Shown here piece after piece: positions 23,001-30,519 of a stretch of DNA of 64,000 nucleotides. How positions within the stretch are numbered: the stretch's first letter is position 1; the number at the start of each line of letters is the position of its first letter. The stretch covers positions 1 to 64,000 of the forward strand of contig NZ_NIJM01000021.1 in NCBI RefSeq assembly GCF_002836945.1, given 5' to 3'. Origin of the DNA: Shewanella chilikensis. Lineage in GTDB: Bacteria > Pseudomonadota > Gammaproteobacteria > Enterobacterales > Shewanellaceae. The position numbers and the translations under genes were made by a program. The notes under the pieces were generated by a model. The model worked only from the letters and a program-made list of their open reading frames with translations, was not told the DNA's origin and searched no databases.

Positions 23001-23275
23001 CTATCTCAGTGATCAAAATCGACAAAAGTTTTGTCGATAATGCCTTGGTGAATGAGGCCGATGCCAGCCTGGTGCGGGCAATAGTCATGATGGGCAAGAG
23101 CCTGGACTTACAACTGGTGGCAGAAGGCATAGAGACCCGCGCGCAATGGATCTTGCTCAAGTCCATGGGCTGTGATTTTGGCCAGGGCTATCTGCTTTCA
23201 AGACCGCTGCCGGCCAAGAGCCTGACTCCGATCCTCGCTCAGGGTGAAACTTTCATTCGTCAGCTTCTGGCATAA
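20078..23275 (+). CDS. NIT-HAMP-PAS-GGDEF-EAL c-di-GMP signalling protein
   Basis: A 1065-residue inner-membrane protein with a GTG start after GAGGAG. Order: membrane span 9-32; periplasmic region 33-420 whose start LADLIYELQQERGLSAAY is typical of nitrate/nitrite-sensing NIT domains; second span 421-446; HAMP to about 495; PAS 504-640 (FDYSGEGIVITDANNRIELV); diguanylate cyclase with GGDEF intact at 708-712; phosphodiesterase with EAL intact at 836-838 and DDFGTG from 959. Both domains keep their signature residues, so either activity is possible. It stands alone; two short inverted repeats (about 19989-20041) precede it. The ligand is inferred from family only. Confidence 0.93.
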   Translation: MLSQLSLKRKLLLFALVPVLVLSLLGCVRLFELLHNYRLANQSYHAVEVGRRLADLIYELQQERGLSAAYIACDGKCFADSLQVQQQRVSAQITALQNSPHLLQLPEQLSPTAQHLLQTKLEALRLGKQALENNRRELLSRDESDALNFYSDFNYELLLGIANLQSLSSNVQQARAYADLAALLRIQELAVRERGLINGMLLKRQFDTDSYEQLLALITEQDQSIDLFRASAIAEHKQRLQTMLQDNKSRALNNVREQLRQQDAITRQAHKFSSQLGYGGLLHEFKNFLLRGESRYQQGFYSKLESLEQILNKLSSNRVLSNTQQQAIAQIEDKLNEYRHKMQLIASMQSWGAKVKEIDSLVQISDEQMLDALKALTQPKPPVTPEVWWQLASERIRQMDAIADSISDDILNLSNAQRAQSLRLIALYLLSAAVTIGLLLFLGRALSHNLLRRIYAIANNMRLMTKDPNLDLDIKVEGKDELADMAKALGQMLNERQKSYQQLKQAAAVFDYSGEGIVITDANNRIELVNPAFSRITGYKLEEVKGKNPSILNSYRHDDAFFSNMWDSLLTNNKWEGEIWNKRKDGEIYPEYLAITLVRDDNNNILKHIGLFVDISHRKKYEQDIWYQAHFDILTKLPNRKMFNERLHHELLQARIHGHKLAILLIDLDRFKYINDVLGHKRGDLLLQQVARRLESLPDEQKFVARIGGDEFAVILPHYKNDAALTAVADRVKALFGNSFDIDGQDTLISVSFGIGVYPEDGDDIDALTRNTETAMYSAKDNGRDNYQYFTPSMNASMLERLQLEQHLRSAVLHQEFCLHYQPIVSMETGQITSVEALIRWNDPEYGWVSPEKFIPIAENNGLIEPIGEWVLEQALKDLSHWHAKGIKLDMAINVSSRQCINVSGVRFDTLLADAIKRHGIAAERLHIEITESMLLDDSPHCLEVLNSIRQLGVTIHMDDFGTGFSSLSYLRKFPISVIKIDKSFVDNALVNEADASLVRAIVMMGKSLDLQLVAEGIETRAQWILLKSMGCDFGQGYLLSRPLPAKSLTPILAQGETFIRQLLA

Positions 23276-23296
23276 AAAAGCAGCCTTAAGGCTGCT
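23274..23296 (-). terminator. Terminator after ferritin, overlapping the stop of the GGDEF-EAL gene
   Basis: The perfect 18-base palindrome AGCAGCCTTAAGGCTGCT is followed on the minus strand by TTTTTT. The A run encoding this U tract overlaps the TAA stop of the convergent gene. Confidence 0.8.
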
Positions 23297-23316
23297 CTTG
23301 TCATCAGCGGATAGCC

Positions 23317-23844
23317 TTAAGCCATCTGTGCATTCATCACTGTCTCGCCACCTTCGCTCGCCAGTTGCATCAGGTCCTTGTCCACCAGGAACAGCGCCTT
23401 GCCATCCTCGCCCACCAGGCGGATCTTGTCGACAATCGACTTGAATAGCTTCTCTTCTTCATGCTGCTCGGCCACATACCACTGCAGGAAGTTGAAGGTA
23501 GAATAATCTTGAGTCGTGAAGGCGGTATGAGCCAAAGCATTGATCTTGCTGGTGATCAGCTGCTCGTGCTCGTAAGTGTACTCGAACAGGGACAGCAGGG
23601 ATTCAAAATTGGCCTTTGGAGCTTCAATGGCGCCCAGCAGAGGCATGCCACCGGTTTCACTCACATAGGTGAACAGACGGCGCATATGCTGCATCTCTTC
23701 ATCGGCGTGATCCCGCAGGAACTTGGCCGCGCCTTCAAAGCCTTTGTCTTCACACCAGGCGCTCATCTGCAGATACAGGTTAGAGGAGAAAAACTCCATA
23801 TTGATCTGCTCGTTCAACTTATCAATCATGGCTTGTGCCAACAT
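23317..23844 (-). CDS. ftnA: Bacterial non-haem ferritin
   Basis: A 175-residue iron-storage subunit forming a 24-mer with ferroxidase centres. The start was placed at ATG 23844 ([24 protein letters not shown]), aligning with the FtnA N-terminus; the open frame extends 23 codons upstream but lacks similarity there. Ferroxidase ligands appear as the glutamate in [11 protein letters not shown], the EEMQHMRRL helix (E and H), and the glutamates of [13 protein letters not shown]. Transcribed alone from a region with a Fur-like palindrome, ending at the terminator shared with the convergent gene. Confidence 0.95.
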   Translation of the reverse strand: MLAQAMIDKLNEQINMEFFSSNLYLQMSAWCEDKGFEGAAKFLRDHADEEMQHMRRLFTYVSETGGMPLLGAIEAPKANFESLLSLFEYTYEHEQLITSKINALAHTAFTTQDYSTFNFLQWYVAEQHEEEKLFKSIVDKIRLVGEDGKALFLVDKDLMQLASEGGETVMNAQMA

Positions 23845-23940
23845 ATCCTTGCCTCTCATTTCGGGTATCTGTTTCATGGGCGCTATTGTTATCAAGGGAC
23901 ACAACAAATGCAAGAATCTTTACCTAACGCAATGATTTAT

Positions 23941-23959
23941 AATGAAAACACTTTTCATT
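23941..23959 (-). promoter_or_regulatory. Fur-like operator in the ferritin promoter
   Basis: The 19-base perfect palindrome AATGAAAACACTTTTCATT contains a 7-1-7 core matching the Fur core TGATAAT-N-ATTATCA at 10 of 14 arm positions by eye. It lies next to a possible -10 TATAAA on the minus strand, directly in the core promoter of ftnA. Identification as Fur is an inference; another dimeric regulator could use it. Confidence 0.5.
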
Positions 23960-24118
23960 TAACTTGAATTCTCATTTGCTATTTGGCGCAATCCGCTGAC
24001 TGTAAAAGGAAAAGCCTGCACCCAGTGCACGAAAACTGGCATGCAGATCATAGTCATCCACTTTCAGCGTGGCATAATAGCCAACCAGGTTCAGTAATAG
24101 CTCAAATAAGGTTGCTCT

Positions 24119-25363
24119 ATGTCCAAGCCGCAAGACGTCTGTGCCCATCCAGGGCTGATGCATCCGGATCTCGCTCTGCCCCTGCTACTCGAGCAGGTCA
24201 CCCCGTTGGAAGATACCGAAACCGTGCAACTGTCGGATTCTCTGGGACGAGTATTGGCAGAAGACTTGGCCAGCAGCATAGACTTGCCGCCGTTCGATAA
24301 CTCGGCGATGGACGGCTACGCCTATCGTTATGCCGACCTGCCCGAGAAGGCCAGCCTGAAATTACTGGGTAGCTCCTTTGCCGGCCACCCTTTTGAAGGC
24401 CAATATCAGCCAGGCGGCTGTGTTCGCATCATGACTGGCGCTCCTGTGCCTGCGGGTTTCGATACAGTGCAGATGCAGGAGAAAACCGAAGCCAATGGCG
24501 AGCAGATCACCATAGAACCTTGCAAGCAGGCCGGAGACAATGTGCGTGGCCGCGGCGAAGAGCTGCTGGCCGGCACCAAGGTCCTCAGGGCCGGCACTCT
24601 GATAGGTGCCGCCGAAATGGGGGTGATGGCCACCATAGGCATCAGCAGCCTTAGAGTGATCCGTAAGGTTAAAATCGCTTTCTTCTCCACAGGTGATGAA
24701 TTGCGCCCCGTGGGTTCAGAGTTGGCGCCCGGTCAGATCTATGACTCCAATCGCTACTCGATTCAGGGCCTGCTCAGCCGCGCCGGTGTCGAGTGGCAGG
24801 ATCTCGGCGTTATTGCGGATGATCCTGAGGCTATCCGCCAAGCGTTTCGCAACGCCTCGGCCAGTGCCGATATGGTGATCACCTCAGGGGGGGTCTCGGT
24901 CGGTGAGGCCGACTTCACCAAGCAGATCCTCGATGAGGAAGGCAAAATAAGCTTCTGGAAACTGGCGATCAAGCCGGGCAAACCCTTTGCCCTCGGCCAT
25001 ATAGGCAAGGCGGTGTTCTGTGGTCTGCCGGGCAACCCGGTTTCATCCATGGTGACCTTCTACAAGCTGGTGTGGCCTTTGCTGCATAAACTGCAGGGGC
25101 TGCCACAACCAACCCCACTACTACTGGATGCCAAATTGACCGCCCCCATACGTAAACAGCCAGGACGGGTGGAATACCAGCGCGGTATTCTGAGCCGCAA
25201 CCAGGACGGGGAACTGGAAGTGGCGGTAACCGGCTCACAGGGTTCGGGCATGCTGACCTCCATGAGCCTGGCCAACTGTTTTATTATTCTGGAACAGATG
25301 CAGGGCGACACCCCGGCGGGCACCAGAGTCACGGTAGAACCCTTTAACAGCGTGCTGTGCTGA
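24119..25363 (+). CDS. moeA: Molybdopterin molybdenumtransferase MoeA
   Basis: A 414-residue enzyme that inserts molybdate into adenylylated molybdopterin to make Moco. The N-terminal domain has PPFDNSAMDGYAYRY around residue 58; the central MoCF domain has DMVITSGGVSVGEADFTKQIL and the GLPGNPVS active-site loop; a C-terminal beta-barrel follows. Length is normal. It overlaps no gene and is followed after seven bases by moeB, the common enterobacterial pairing, here about 11 kb from the moa-mod unit. Confidence 0.96.
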   Translation: MSKPQDVCAHPGLMHPDLALPLLLEQVTPLEDTETVQLSDSLGRVLAEDLASSIDLPPFDNSAMDGYAYRYADLPEKASLKLLGSSFAGHPFEGQYQPGGCVRIMTGAPVPAGFDTVQMQEKTEANGEQITIEPCKQAGDNVRGRGEELLAGTKVLRAGTLIGAAEMGVMATIGISSLRVIRKVKIAFFSTGDELRPVGSELAPGQIYDSNRYSIQGLLSRAGVEWQDLGVIADDPEAIRQAFRNASASADMVITSGGVSVGEADFTKQILDEEGKISFWKLAIKPGKPFALGHIGKAVFCGLPGNPVSSMVTFYKLVWPLLHKLQGLPQPTPLLLDAKLTAPIRKQPGRVEYQRGILSRNQDGELEVAVTGSQGSGMLTSMSLANCFIILEQMQGDTPAGTRVTVEPFNSVLC

Positions 25364-25370
25364 GGCCGAT

Positions 25371-26123
25371 ATGAGCGACGAGATACTCACAGATGCCGAG
25401 ATGCTGCGCTACAGCCGGCAGATCTCCATCAAGGCGATGGACATTGAAGGCCAGGAGAAGCTCAAACAGGCCAAGGTGCTGATGATAGGTGCCGGTGGCC
25501 TAGGCTGCGCTGCCGGTCAGTATCTGACGGTTGCCGGGGTCGGCAAGTTGACCCTGGTGGACTTCGACACTGTCGAACTGTCCAACCTGCAGCGCCAGGT
25601 ACTGCACCAGGATGGCAATATAGGCCAGCCCAAGGTGGAATCGGCCAAAGAGAGCCTGAGTGCGCTCAATCCCCATTTTCAGATAGAAACCATCAATGGA
25701 GTGTTGGATGATCCCGAATTGGATCAACTGGTTGCCGAACACCATCTGGTGCTGGACTGCACCGACAATGTTGCGGTGCGCGAACAGCTCAATCGCAGCT
25801 GTTTTCGGCATAAGGTGCCCTTGGTGTCCGCTGCCGCTATCCGTATGGAAGGGGTGATCTCCGTCTTCGGTTATCAGCAACAGATGCCTTGCTATCACTG
25901 TTTCAGCAGTCTGTTCGGCGAGCAGCAACTCAGCTGTGTCGAGTCGGGTATTCTGGCGCCGGTCGTCGGTATGATGGGCTGCCTGCAAGCAGTGGAAGCC
26001 ATCAAGGTGATCAGTGGTATCGGTAAGCCGCTCTACGGTCGTTTGCTGATGTTCGATGCCATGACCATGGAGTTTCGCGAGATGAAGCTGCCGCAGATCC
26101 CCAACTGCCCCGTCTGCGGTTGA
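25371..26123 (+). CDS. moeB: Molybdopterin-synthase adenylyltransferase MoeB
   Basis: A 250-residue E1-like enzyme that adenylates the C-terminal glycine of MoaD so that sulfur can be loaded. The nucleotide loop GAGGLGCAAGQYL (about 43), DFDTVELSNLQRQ, and the two zinc CxxC pairs (CYHC near 178 and CPVC at the end) are visible. Without a rhodanese tail, as in E. coli. It has an own start after GAGGCCGAT and is closely coupled to moeA. The target MoaD is encoded at 39.3 kb. Confidence 0.96.
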   Translation: MSDEILTDAEMLRYSRQISIKAMDIEGQEKLKQAKVLMIGAGGLGCAAGQYLTVAGVGKLTLVDFDTVELSNLQRQVLHQDGNIGQPKVESAKESLSALNPHFQIETINGVLDDPELDQLVAEHHLVLDCTDNVAVREQLNRSCFRHKVPLVSAAAIRMEGVISVFGYQQQMPCYHCFSSLFGEQQLSCVESGILAPVVGMMGCLQAVEAIKVISGIGKPLYGRLLMFDAMTMEFREMKLPQIPNCPVCG

Positions 26124-26135
26124 GTCTGCAATAAC

Positions 26136-26159
26136 AAGAGGCTGCCTGGGCAGCCTCTT
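26136..26159 (+). terminator. Terminator after moeB
   Basis: AAGAGGCTGCC and its exact complement around a TG loop, followed by TGATTTT. It lies between the convergent moeB and phosphoesterase genes and could serve both directions. Confidence 0.75.
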
Positions 26160-26176
26160 TGATTTTCAGCATTTTT

Positions 26177-28006
26177 TTACTTGGCGTTAAGCCAGTCAGA
26201 CTCAGGCAATACCCTGTCGACAATCCGGATCTCGGCAATATCACCACGGAACAGATCGGCCACCTCACCGTCCCAACTGGAGGCGCCTACCATCCATTCG
26301 CCGCCGGGAATACTCACCAGCCCATGCTGCTCGGCTTCGGCGGTACGCATTACCCTGGAGTTGTCCACATACATGGTGGCGTATTGGCCGTCGTTGACTA
26401 TGGCCACGTGATACCAATAATCCCTGTCCACTTCCCAAGACCAGTTGCTGGGCCCCACGCCATTGCTGGAGGTGGAGATCCACTGGAACTCCTTGAGACT
26501 GGAGGCGGTCAACGCCAGCGAAGGATCGCCGCCGCCACAATCCAGCTTATGGTGTTCACACACCTGGCTCTGGCTGGGTTTATGGGCAAAGACGGCGCCC
26601 CAGGCATTTTCCGATGCCTGCCACTCTGGTGCCAGACGCACTATCATCTCTATGGTGTACTGCGGCAGAACACCCGCCTGGCCATCGGCAGAAACCAGCG
26701 TCGGTGCCTGGCTGGAGAGGTAATAGCCGCCCTGGGTGTTGCCGCCCTTGAAACGAGCCGCCCCAGTGGCGTGGCCGAAGCCAGGAGCTTCACCGAGCAG
26801 TTCAAACAATTGCTCCTGAGTGCCACTGCTGCCTGCCTTGGCCTTGAGGCTCAAGGTATTGCCGCGCCCGGAAAGATCCATAAACTGCACCTTGGTTGGA
26901 TCTGTGCTGGTTAACTTATGCTCGGCATCGAATATCCAGTAGGCAAGTGTTCCTTCAAGCTTACCCGGGCCTTCGGTTTCCACTTCCTGATTCAGCTTGG
27001 CAAAACGTTTTTCAAAGTCCAGTGGCTGTTCAAACTCCCAGCGTTGCAGCACATCCTGAGGCTGCCTCTCTGCCTCAGGGATGGCCGCTACCCAAGGTGA
27101 AAATGAACGGAACTGCAACCGCTTGTTGGCTTCATCGAAACTCACCAGTTGCAACATAGCGTTGCCACCCCAGAATCCCGATTGGTAGTCCACCAAGATC
27201 ATGACCACATCGCGACCATAGCGGTTCTTGGCCACCATCTTGGCCTCACCATGGTGATGGCCGTTGAAGGTGAGAAAAATCTGGTCATTGTCTTTGATCA
27301 ACTTGTCCCACAGCATGGCGCCATTGTCGGTAAATATGGCGCTGTTGCCATCATCGGCCACATTTAATAACTGATGGGTAGTAAGTATGGTTGGTGTTTC
27401 CGGGTGAGCATCCAATACTGACTGTGCCCAGGCTATGCTGGCCGCCGAGGTACGCCAGTCGAGCGCCAGCAACAGATACTCGCGCTCACCGCCCTTGAAG
27501 AGGTGATAACTGTTGAAGCCGGTGGCATCTGCCCCCTGGAAACTGGCAAAGTTATTTTGCTGCAAAGACGCCGGGAAATGCTTGAGGAAAGGCTCTGCCG
27601 CCAGGGTTCTGTCGCTGTCGAGGTTGCTGTTGATATCAACCCCGGACTGACGGTAAGCCAGCACATCATGGTTACCCGCCAATATGCTGTATGGGGTGGC
27701 TGGATTGGCCTCCAGAATGCTCATGGCCGCACGGGCATTGAGCCATTCCTGCTCTGAGTCAGGCAGGTCAACCACATCCCCCAGATGCGCCGTAAAAACG
27801 ATATTTTGTTGCTGGTAGTTATCGGCAATCCATTGAGTTTGAGCATTGTAGCGCTCGGGATTATAACGGGAGTACTTCTGGGTATCGGGCATGACCACCA
27901 GAGTGTAACTCTCGGCTGCGGCTTGAGTGCCACTGTCGCTATCTGAGTTACACCCGGTCAGGCCAAGCACGGCGCCCAGAACCAGTGCTCCAATTGAGTG
28001 TCGCAT
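26177..28006 (-). CDS. Metallophosphoesterase lipoprotein with a LamG-like C-terminal domain
   Basis: A 609-residue exported protein. A lipoprotein signal ends in LTGC near residue 19. Residues about 35-300 form a calcineurin-like phosphoesterase with all metal-binding motifs: MPDTQ, GDVVD, GNHD, TTHQ and GHHHGE. The rest, from about 350, looks like a concanavalin/LamG sandwich (YTIEMIVRLAP, WYHVAIVNDGQYATMYVDN), probably a carbohydrate- or surface-binding part. Substrate unknown. It is transcribed alone, convergent with moeB and divergent from the next gene. Confidence 0.85.
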   Translation of the reverse strand: MRHSIGALVLGAVLGLTGCNSDSDSGTQAAAESYTLVVMPDTQKYSRYNPERYNAQTQWIADNYQQQNIVFTAHLGDVVDLPDSEQEWLNARAAMSILEANPATPYSILAGNHDVLAYRQSGVDINSNLDSDRTLAAEPFLKHFPASLQQNNFASFQGADATGFNSYHLFKGGEREYLLLALDWRTSAASIAWAQSVLDAHPETPTILTTHQLLNVADDGNSAIFTDNGAMLWDKLIKDNDQIFLTFNGHHHGEAKMVAKNRYGRDVVMILVDYQSGFWGGNAMLQLVSFDEANKRLQFRSFSPWVAAIPEAERQPQDVLQRWEFEQPLDFEKRFAKLNQEVETEGPGKLEGTLAYWIFDAEHKLTSTDPTKVQFMDLSGRGNTLSLKAKAGSSGTQEQLFELLGEAPGFGHATGAARFKGGNTQGGYYLSSQAPTLVSADGQAGVLPQYTIEMIVRLAPEWQASENAWGAVFAHKPSQSQVCEHHKLDCGGGDPSLALTASSLKEFQWISTSSNGVGPSNWSWEVDRDYWYHVAIVNDGQYATMYVDNSRVMRTAEAEQHGLVSIPGGEWMVGASSWDGEVADLFRGDIAEIRIVDRVLPESDWLNAK

Positions 28007-28278
28007 TAAATCTCTCCAGTTCAGGCTAGTAAGAAAGTCTGAATTTAAACAAGGACAGATGAAGCAAAATAAATACTTTTATTTCAAAATCATTAAGTTA
28101 CAACAAAGCATCAAAATGTACATACTAGCAACAAAAGTCACTGTTGCAGCAAGCGCTTGAGGGTTGGAAGATGTCCTACAGGATTTTGGGTGATAGCGCC
28201 TTGTTGAGCCTGATATTTTTCTATATTGTGTGGCGCTTTCATCTCGCCTGACTTCCACAAACAAGGAAATTTCCCACT

Positions 28279-28938
28279 ATGGACAATAGCCTGCGACGCA
28301 ACTATGGCACAAATAAGGGCCAGATCAGTGCCGGCAAATATAACCTGGTCGTTGGTCTGACCCTGATCTGGGGGTTTGTGGTCAACTATCTGATGGTGTT
28401 GAATATCGATCCTGAAATCATCATCACCATTCCAATCTGGCTGTTCTTTATCGGCTACTTCGTCTGCTGTATGGCGGGCATCTATCTATTTGAAAGCTCA
28501 GCCCAGCCCGCGATAAGCTTTCTCGGCTACAACCTGGTCGTTGTTCCCTTCGGTCTGATAATTAACCTGGTGGTCAGCAGCTATGACCCGACTCTGGTGT
28601 TGGAGGCACTGCGGATAACGACTATCGTGACTCTGGCAATGATGATATTGGGCACCCTATTTCCCGCCTTCTTTGCCCGCATAGCCGGCGCCCTGACAAT
28701 AGCCCTACTGTTGGTGATCATTGTCGAACTGGTAGAGCTATTTATCTTCAAGACCCATCACGGCATTACCGACTGGATAGTGGTATTGATCTTCTGTGGC
28801 TACATTGGCTATGACTGGGGCCGAGCCAATGCCAAGGAAAAGACAGTCGACAACGCCATCGACAGCGCCGCCGCGCTTTATATGGATATCATCAACCTAT
28901 TCCTACGCATTTTGAGCATTCTGGGAAGAAGGAATTAA
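28279..28938 (+). CDS. Bax inhibitor-1 / YccA family membrane protein
   Basis: A 219-residue protein with about seven hydrophobic helices. The C-terminal signature GYIGYDWGRAN, then DNAIDSAAALYMDIINLFLRILSILG, is the hallmark of the BI-1 family, whose members form a cation leak channel; in bacteria YccA modulates FtsH. It is somewhat divergent from the standard YccA in the N-terminal half. A TTG-started secreted protein gene begins four bases after its stop, so the two form an operon. Confidence 0.85.
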   Translation: MDNSLRRNYGTNKGQISAGKYNLVVGLTLIWGFVVNYLMVLNIDPEIIITIPIWLFFIGYFVCCMAGIYLFESSAQPAISFLGYNLVVVPFGLIINLVVSSYDPTLVLEALRITTIVTLAMMILGTLFPAFFARIAGALTIALLLVIIVELVELFIFKTHHGITDWIVVLIFCGYIGYDWGRANAKEKTVDNAIDSAAALYMDIINLFLRILSILGRRN

Positions 28939-28942
28939 CGCC

Positions 28943-29749
28943 TTGCGTTTACTCTTGCTGTTGCTGCTCCCCATGGCTTTTTCCTCTCTGAGCGCTGCCG
29001 AGTGCAGCACTCAGGCTCTGGCCAAGGCCAGGAGAGATTTCCAACAAGGTTATGCCAAAGGCGAGTATCAACAGGCAACGGCGGCGCTCGCCGCCTTTCA
29101 TCAAGAATGTGGCTATGAGTTGTTCCCCAAAATCAAAGGTGCGACCGAGCCGGCCATCAAAGATGTTCGCCGCTATTACTGGCTGATAAGCGATCTCTTG
29201 TTGGGCCTGTCCCGCAGTGGACAGCTCAACGAATGCATAGCCCTGGCCGAGTATGAAGAGCTCAATTGGGGTAGCCACTTTTATCGCCTCGGGGGTGAAT
29301 CCGTGCTGGCGGCCCTGCAATACAACGCCGCCAACTGCAAGAGCAACAGAGAGCAAAAGCTCGGCAGTTTCAGTCAACCAACTTGTCCAATCGCAGGTGC
29401 TGCGGATGCGCTGGCTATTCCCTCAAGCTGGCAGATGGGCCAGGCCTGCTTGCGACTGTTTCCGGGGCAAGCAGAAACCGAGTTTGACGCAGGCGATCAG
29501 ATCCCGCCCCATATCGAACTGATAACCGCCACTGAACACCACAAACTGGCCTTTGCCGACGGCAAGCTTGGCAGTGGCGATTTTTGCGGCTTCTCTACTC
29601 TGACTCTGGGCCACAATAAGCAATTACGCATTTCGGGAAGTGGCGGATTCTGCTGGCAAGGCAGTGCGGCTTTTATGCTCGACTCTGTCTACCGCTTGCA
29701 GCAAGATAAACTGACCATCACAGACGAACTGTTTGTCCCAATCCACTGA
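28943..29749 (+). CDS. Secreted protein of unknown function, partner of the BI-1 gene
   Basis: A 268-residue protein not recognised. It begins with TTG, preceded by AAGGA nine bases away, and has a Sec signal (MRLLLLLLLPMAFSSLSAA). About eight cysteines are spread over the mature part, so periplasmic disulfides are likely. The part 25-125 is helical with tetratricopeptide-like spacing (YAKGEYQQATAALAAFHQ); the part after 190 looks like beta strands (ELITATEHHKLAFADGKL). Four bases separate it from the BI-1 gene, which suggests a shared job. Confidence 0.6.
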   Translation: MRLLLLLLLPMAFSSLSAAECSTQALAKARRDFQQGYAKGEYQQATAALAAFHQECGYELFPKIKGATEPAIKDVRRYYWLISDLLLGLSRSGQLNECIALAEYEELNWGSHFYRLGGESVLAALQYNAANCKSNREQKLGSFSQPTCPIAGAADALAIPSSWQMGQACLRLFPGQAETEFDAGDQIPPHIELITATEHHKLAFADGKLGSGDFCGFSTLTLGHNKQLRISGSGGFCWQGSAAFMLDSVYRLQQDKLTITDELFVPIH

Positions 29750-30009
29750 AGCATTATGGGATGTTCGATTACAGAAATGCTGCTGAATATCCCGAGGTCT
29801 CAATACCTTTATGTCACTGCGGGTGTCATCGGAAAATCTTTCTGGCACTGAGCTGTGATAGCACTCCAGGACGCAAGCCAAGAGCAAAACCCCAGAACCA
29901 GGATAGGTTTGGCATCCAAGTACTATCTTGATAGGCTCGGGATAAAACAAGACCCGATAACGCGAATAGCGATCTGCTGTTAATTTTGAAGCTAAGGAAG
30001 GTGTCGGCA

Positions 30010-30519
30010 ATGAAGAAACGTTATGGCTTTATCCTGCTGCTACTGCTGATCTTTGCCGGTGCCCTGATCCCGGAAAACCCACAGGTGCCGGTTCACCAGG
30101 CCAGCGCCAAAGACTGGCATAAAGACAGTTTCTGGTATTACCCCTGGGGCACCTCCGGGGTACACAAGGGCATAGACATCTTCGCCGCCCGCGGCACTCA
30201 AGTGCAGGCCCCGACGCCCATGCTGCGCCTCTATCAAGGGGAGTGGCGTCTCGGCGGCAAGGTGGTGCTGGCCTTGGGGCCAGGCTGGAAGTTGCATTAT
30301 TTCGCCCATCTGGACAGCCTGGAGCCGAACGGTTTTTATCTACCTCAGGGCAGCAAACTGGGCACGGTCGGCGACTCGGGCAATGCCAAAGGCAAGCCGC
30401 CCCATCTGCACTACAGCATAGTCAGCCTCATGCCCATGCCTTGGTTGATGGATGATGCGCCCCAGGGATACAAGAAGGCGTTTTATCTCAATCCTGTGAC
30501 CTATCTGGCGCCCCGCTGA
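30010..30519 (+). CDS. M23 family metallopeptidase (LytM-like)
   Basis: A 169-residue predicted peptidoglycan endopeptidase. A single N-terminal membrane segment (FILLLLLIFAGALIP) is followed by a compact M23 domain with both zinc motifs: HKGIDIFA (HxxxD) near residue 51 and HLHYSI (HxH) near 137. Start taken as ATG 30010, with AAGGAAG upstream; TTG 29986 and GTG 30001 are in frame but poorly placed. Ends 32 bases inside the tail of the convergent LysR gene. Confidence 0.88.
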   Translation: MKKRYGFILLLLLIFAGALIPENPQVPVHQASAKDWHKDSFWYYPWGTSGVHKGIDIFAARGTQVQAPTPMLRLYQGEWRLGGKVVLALGPGWKLHYFAHLDSLEPNGFYLPQGSKLGTVGDSGNAKGKPPHLHYSIVSLMPMPWLMDDAPQGYKKAFYLNPVTYLAPR

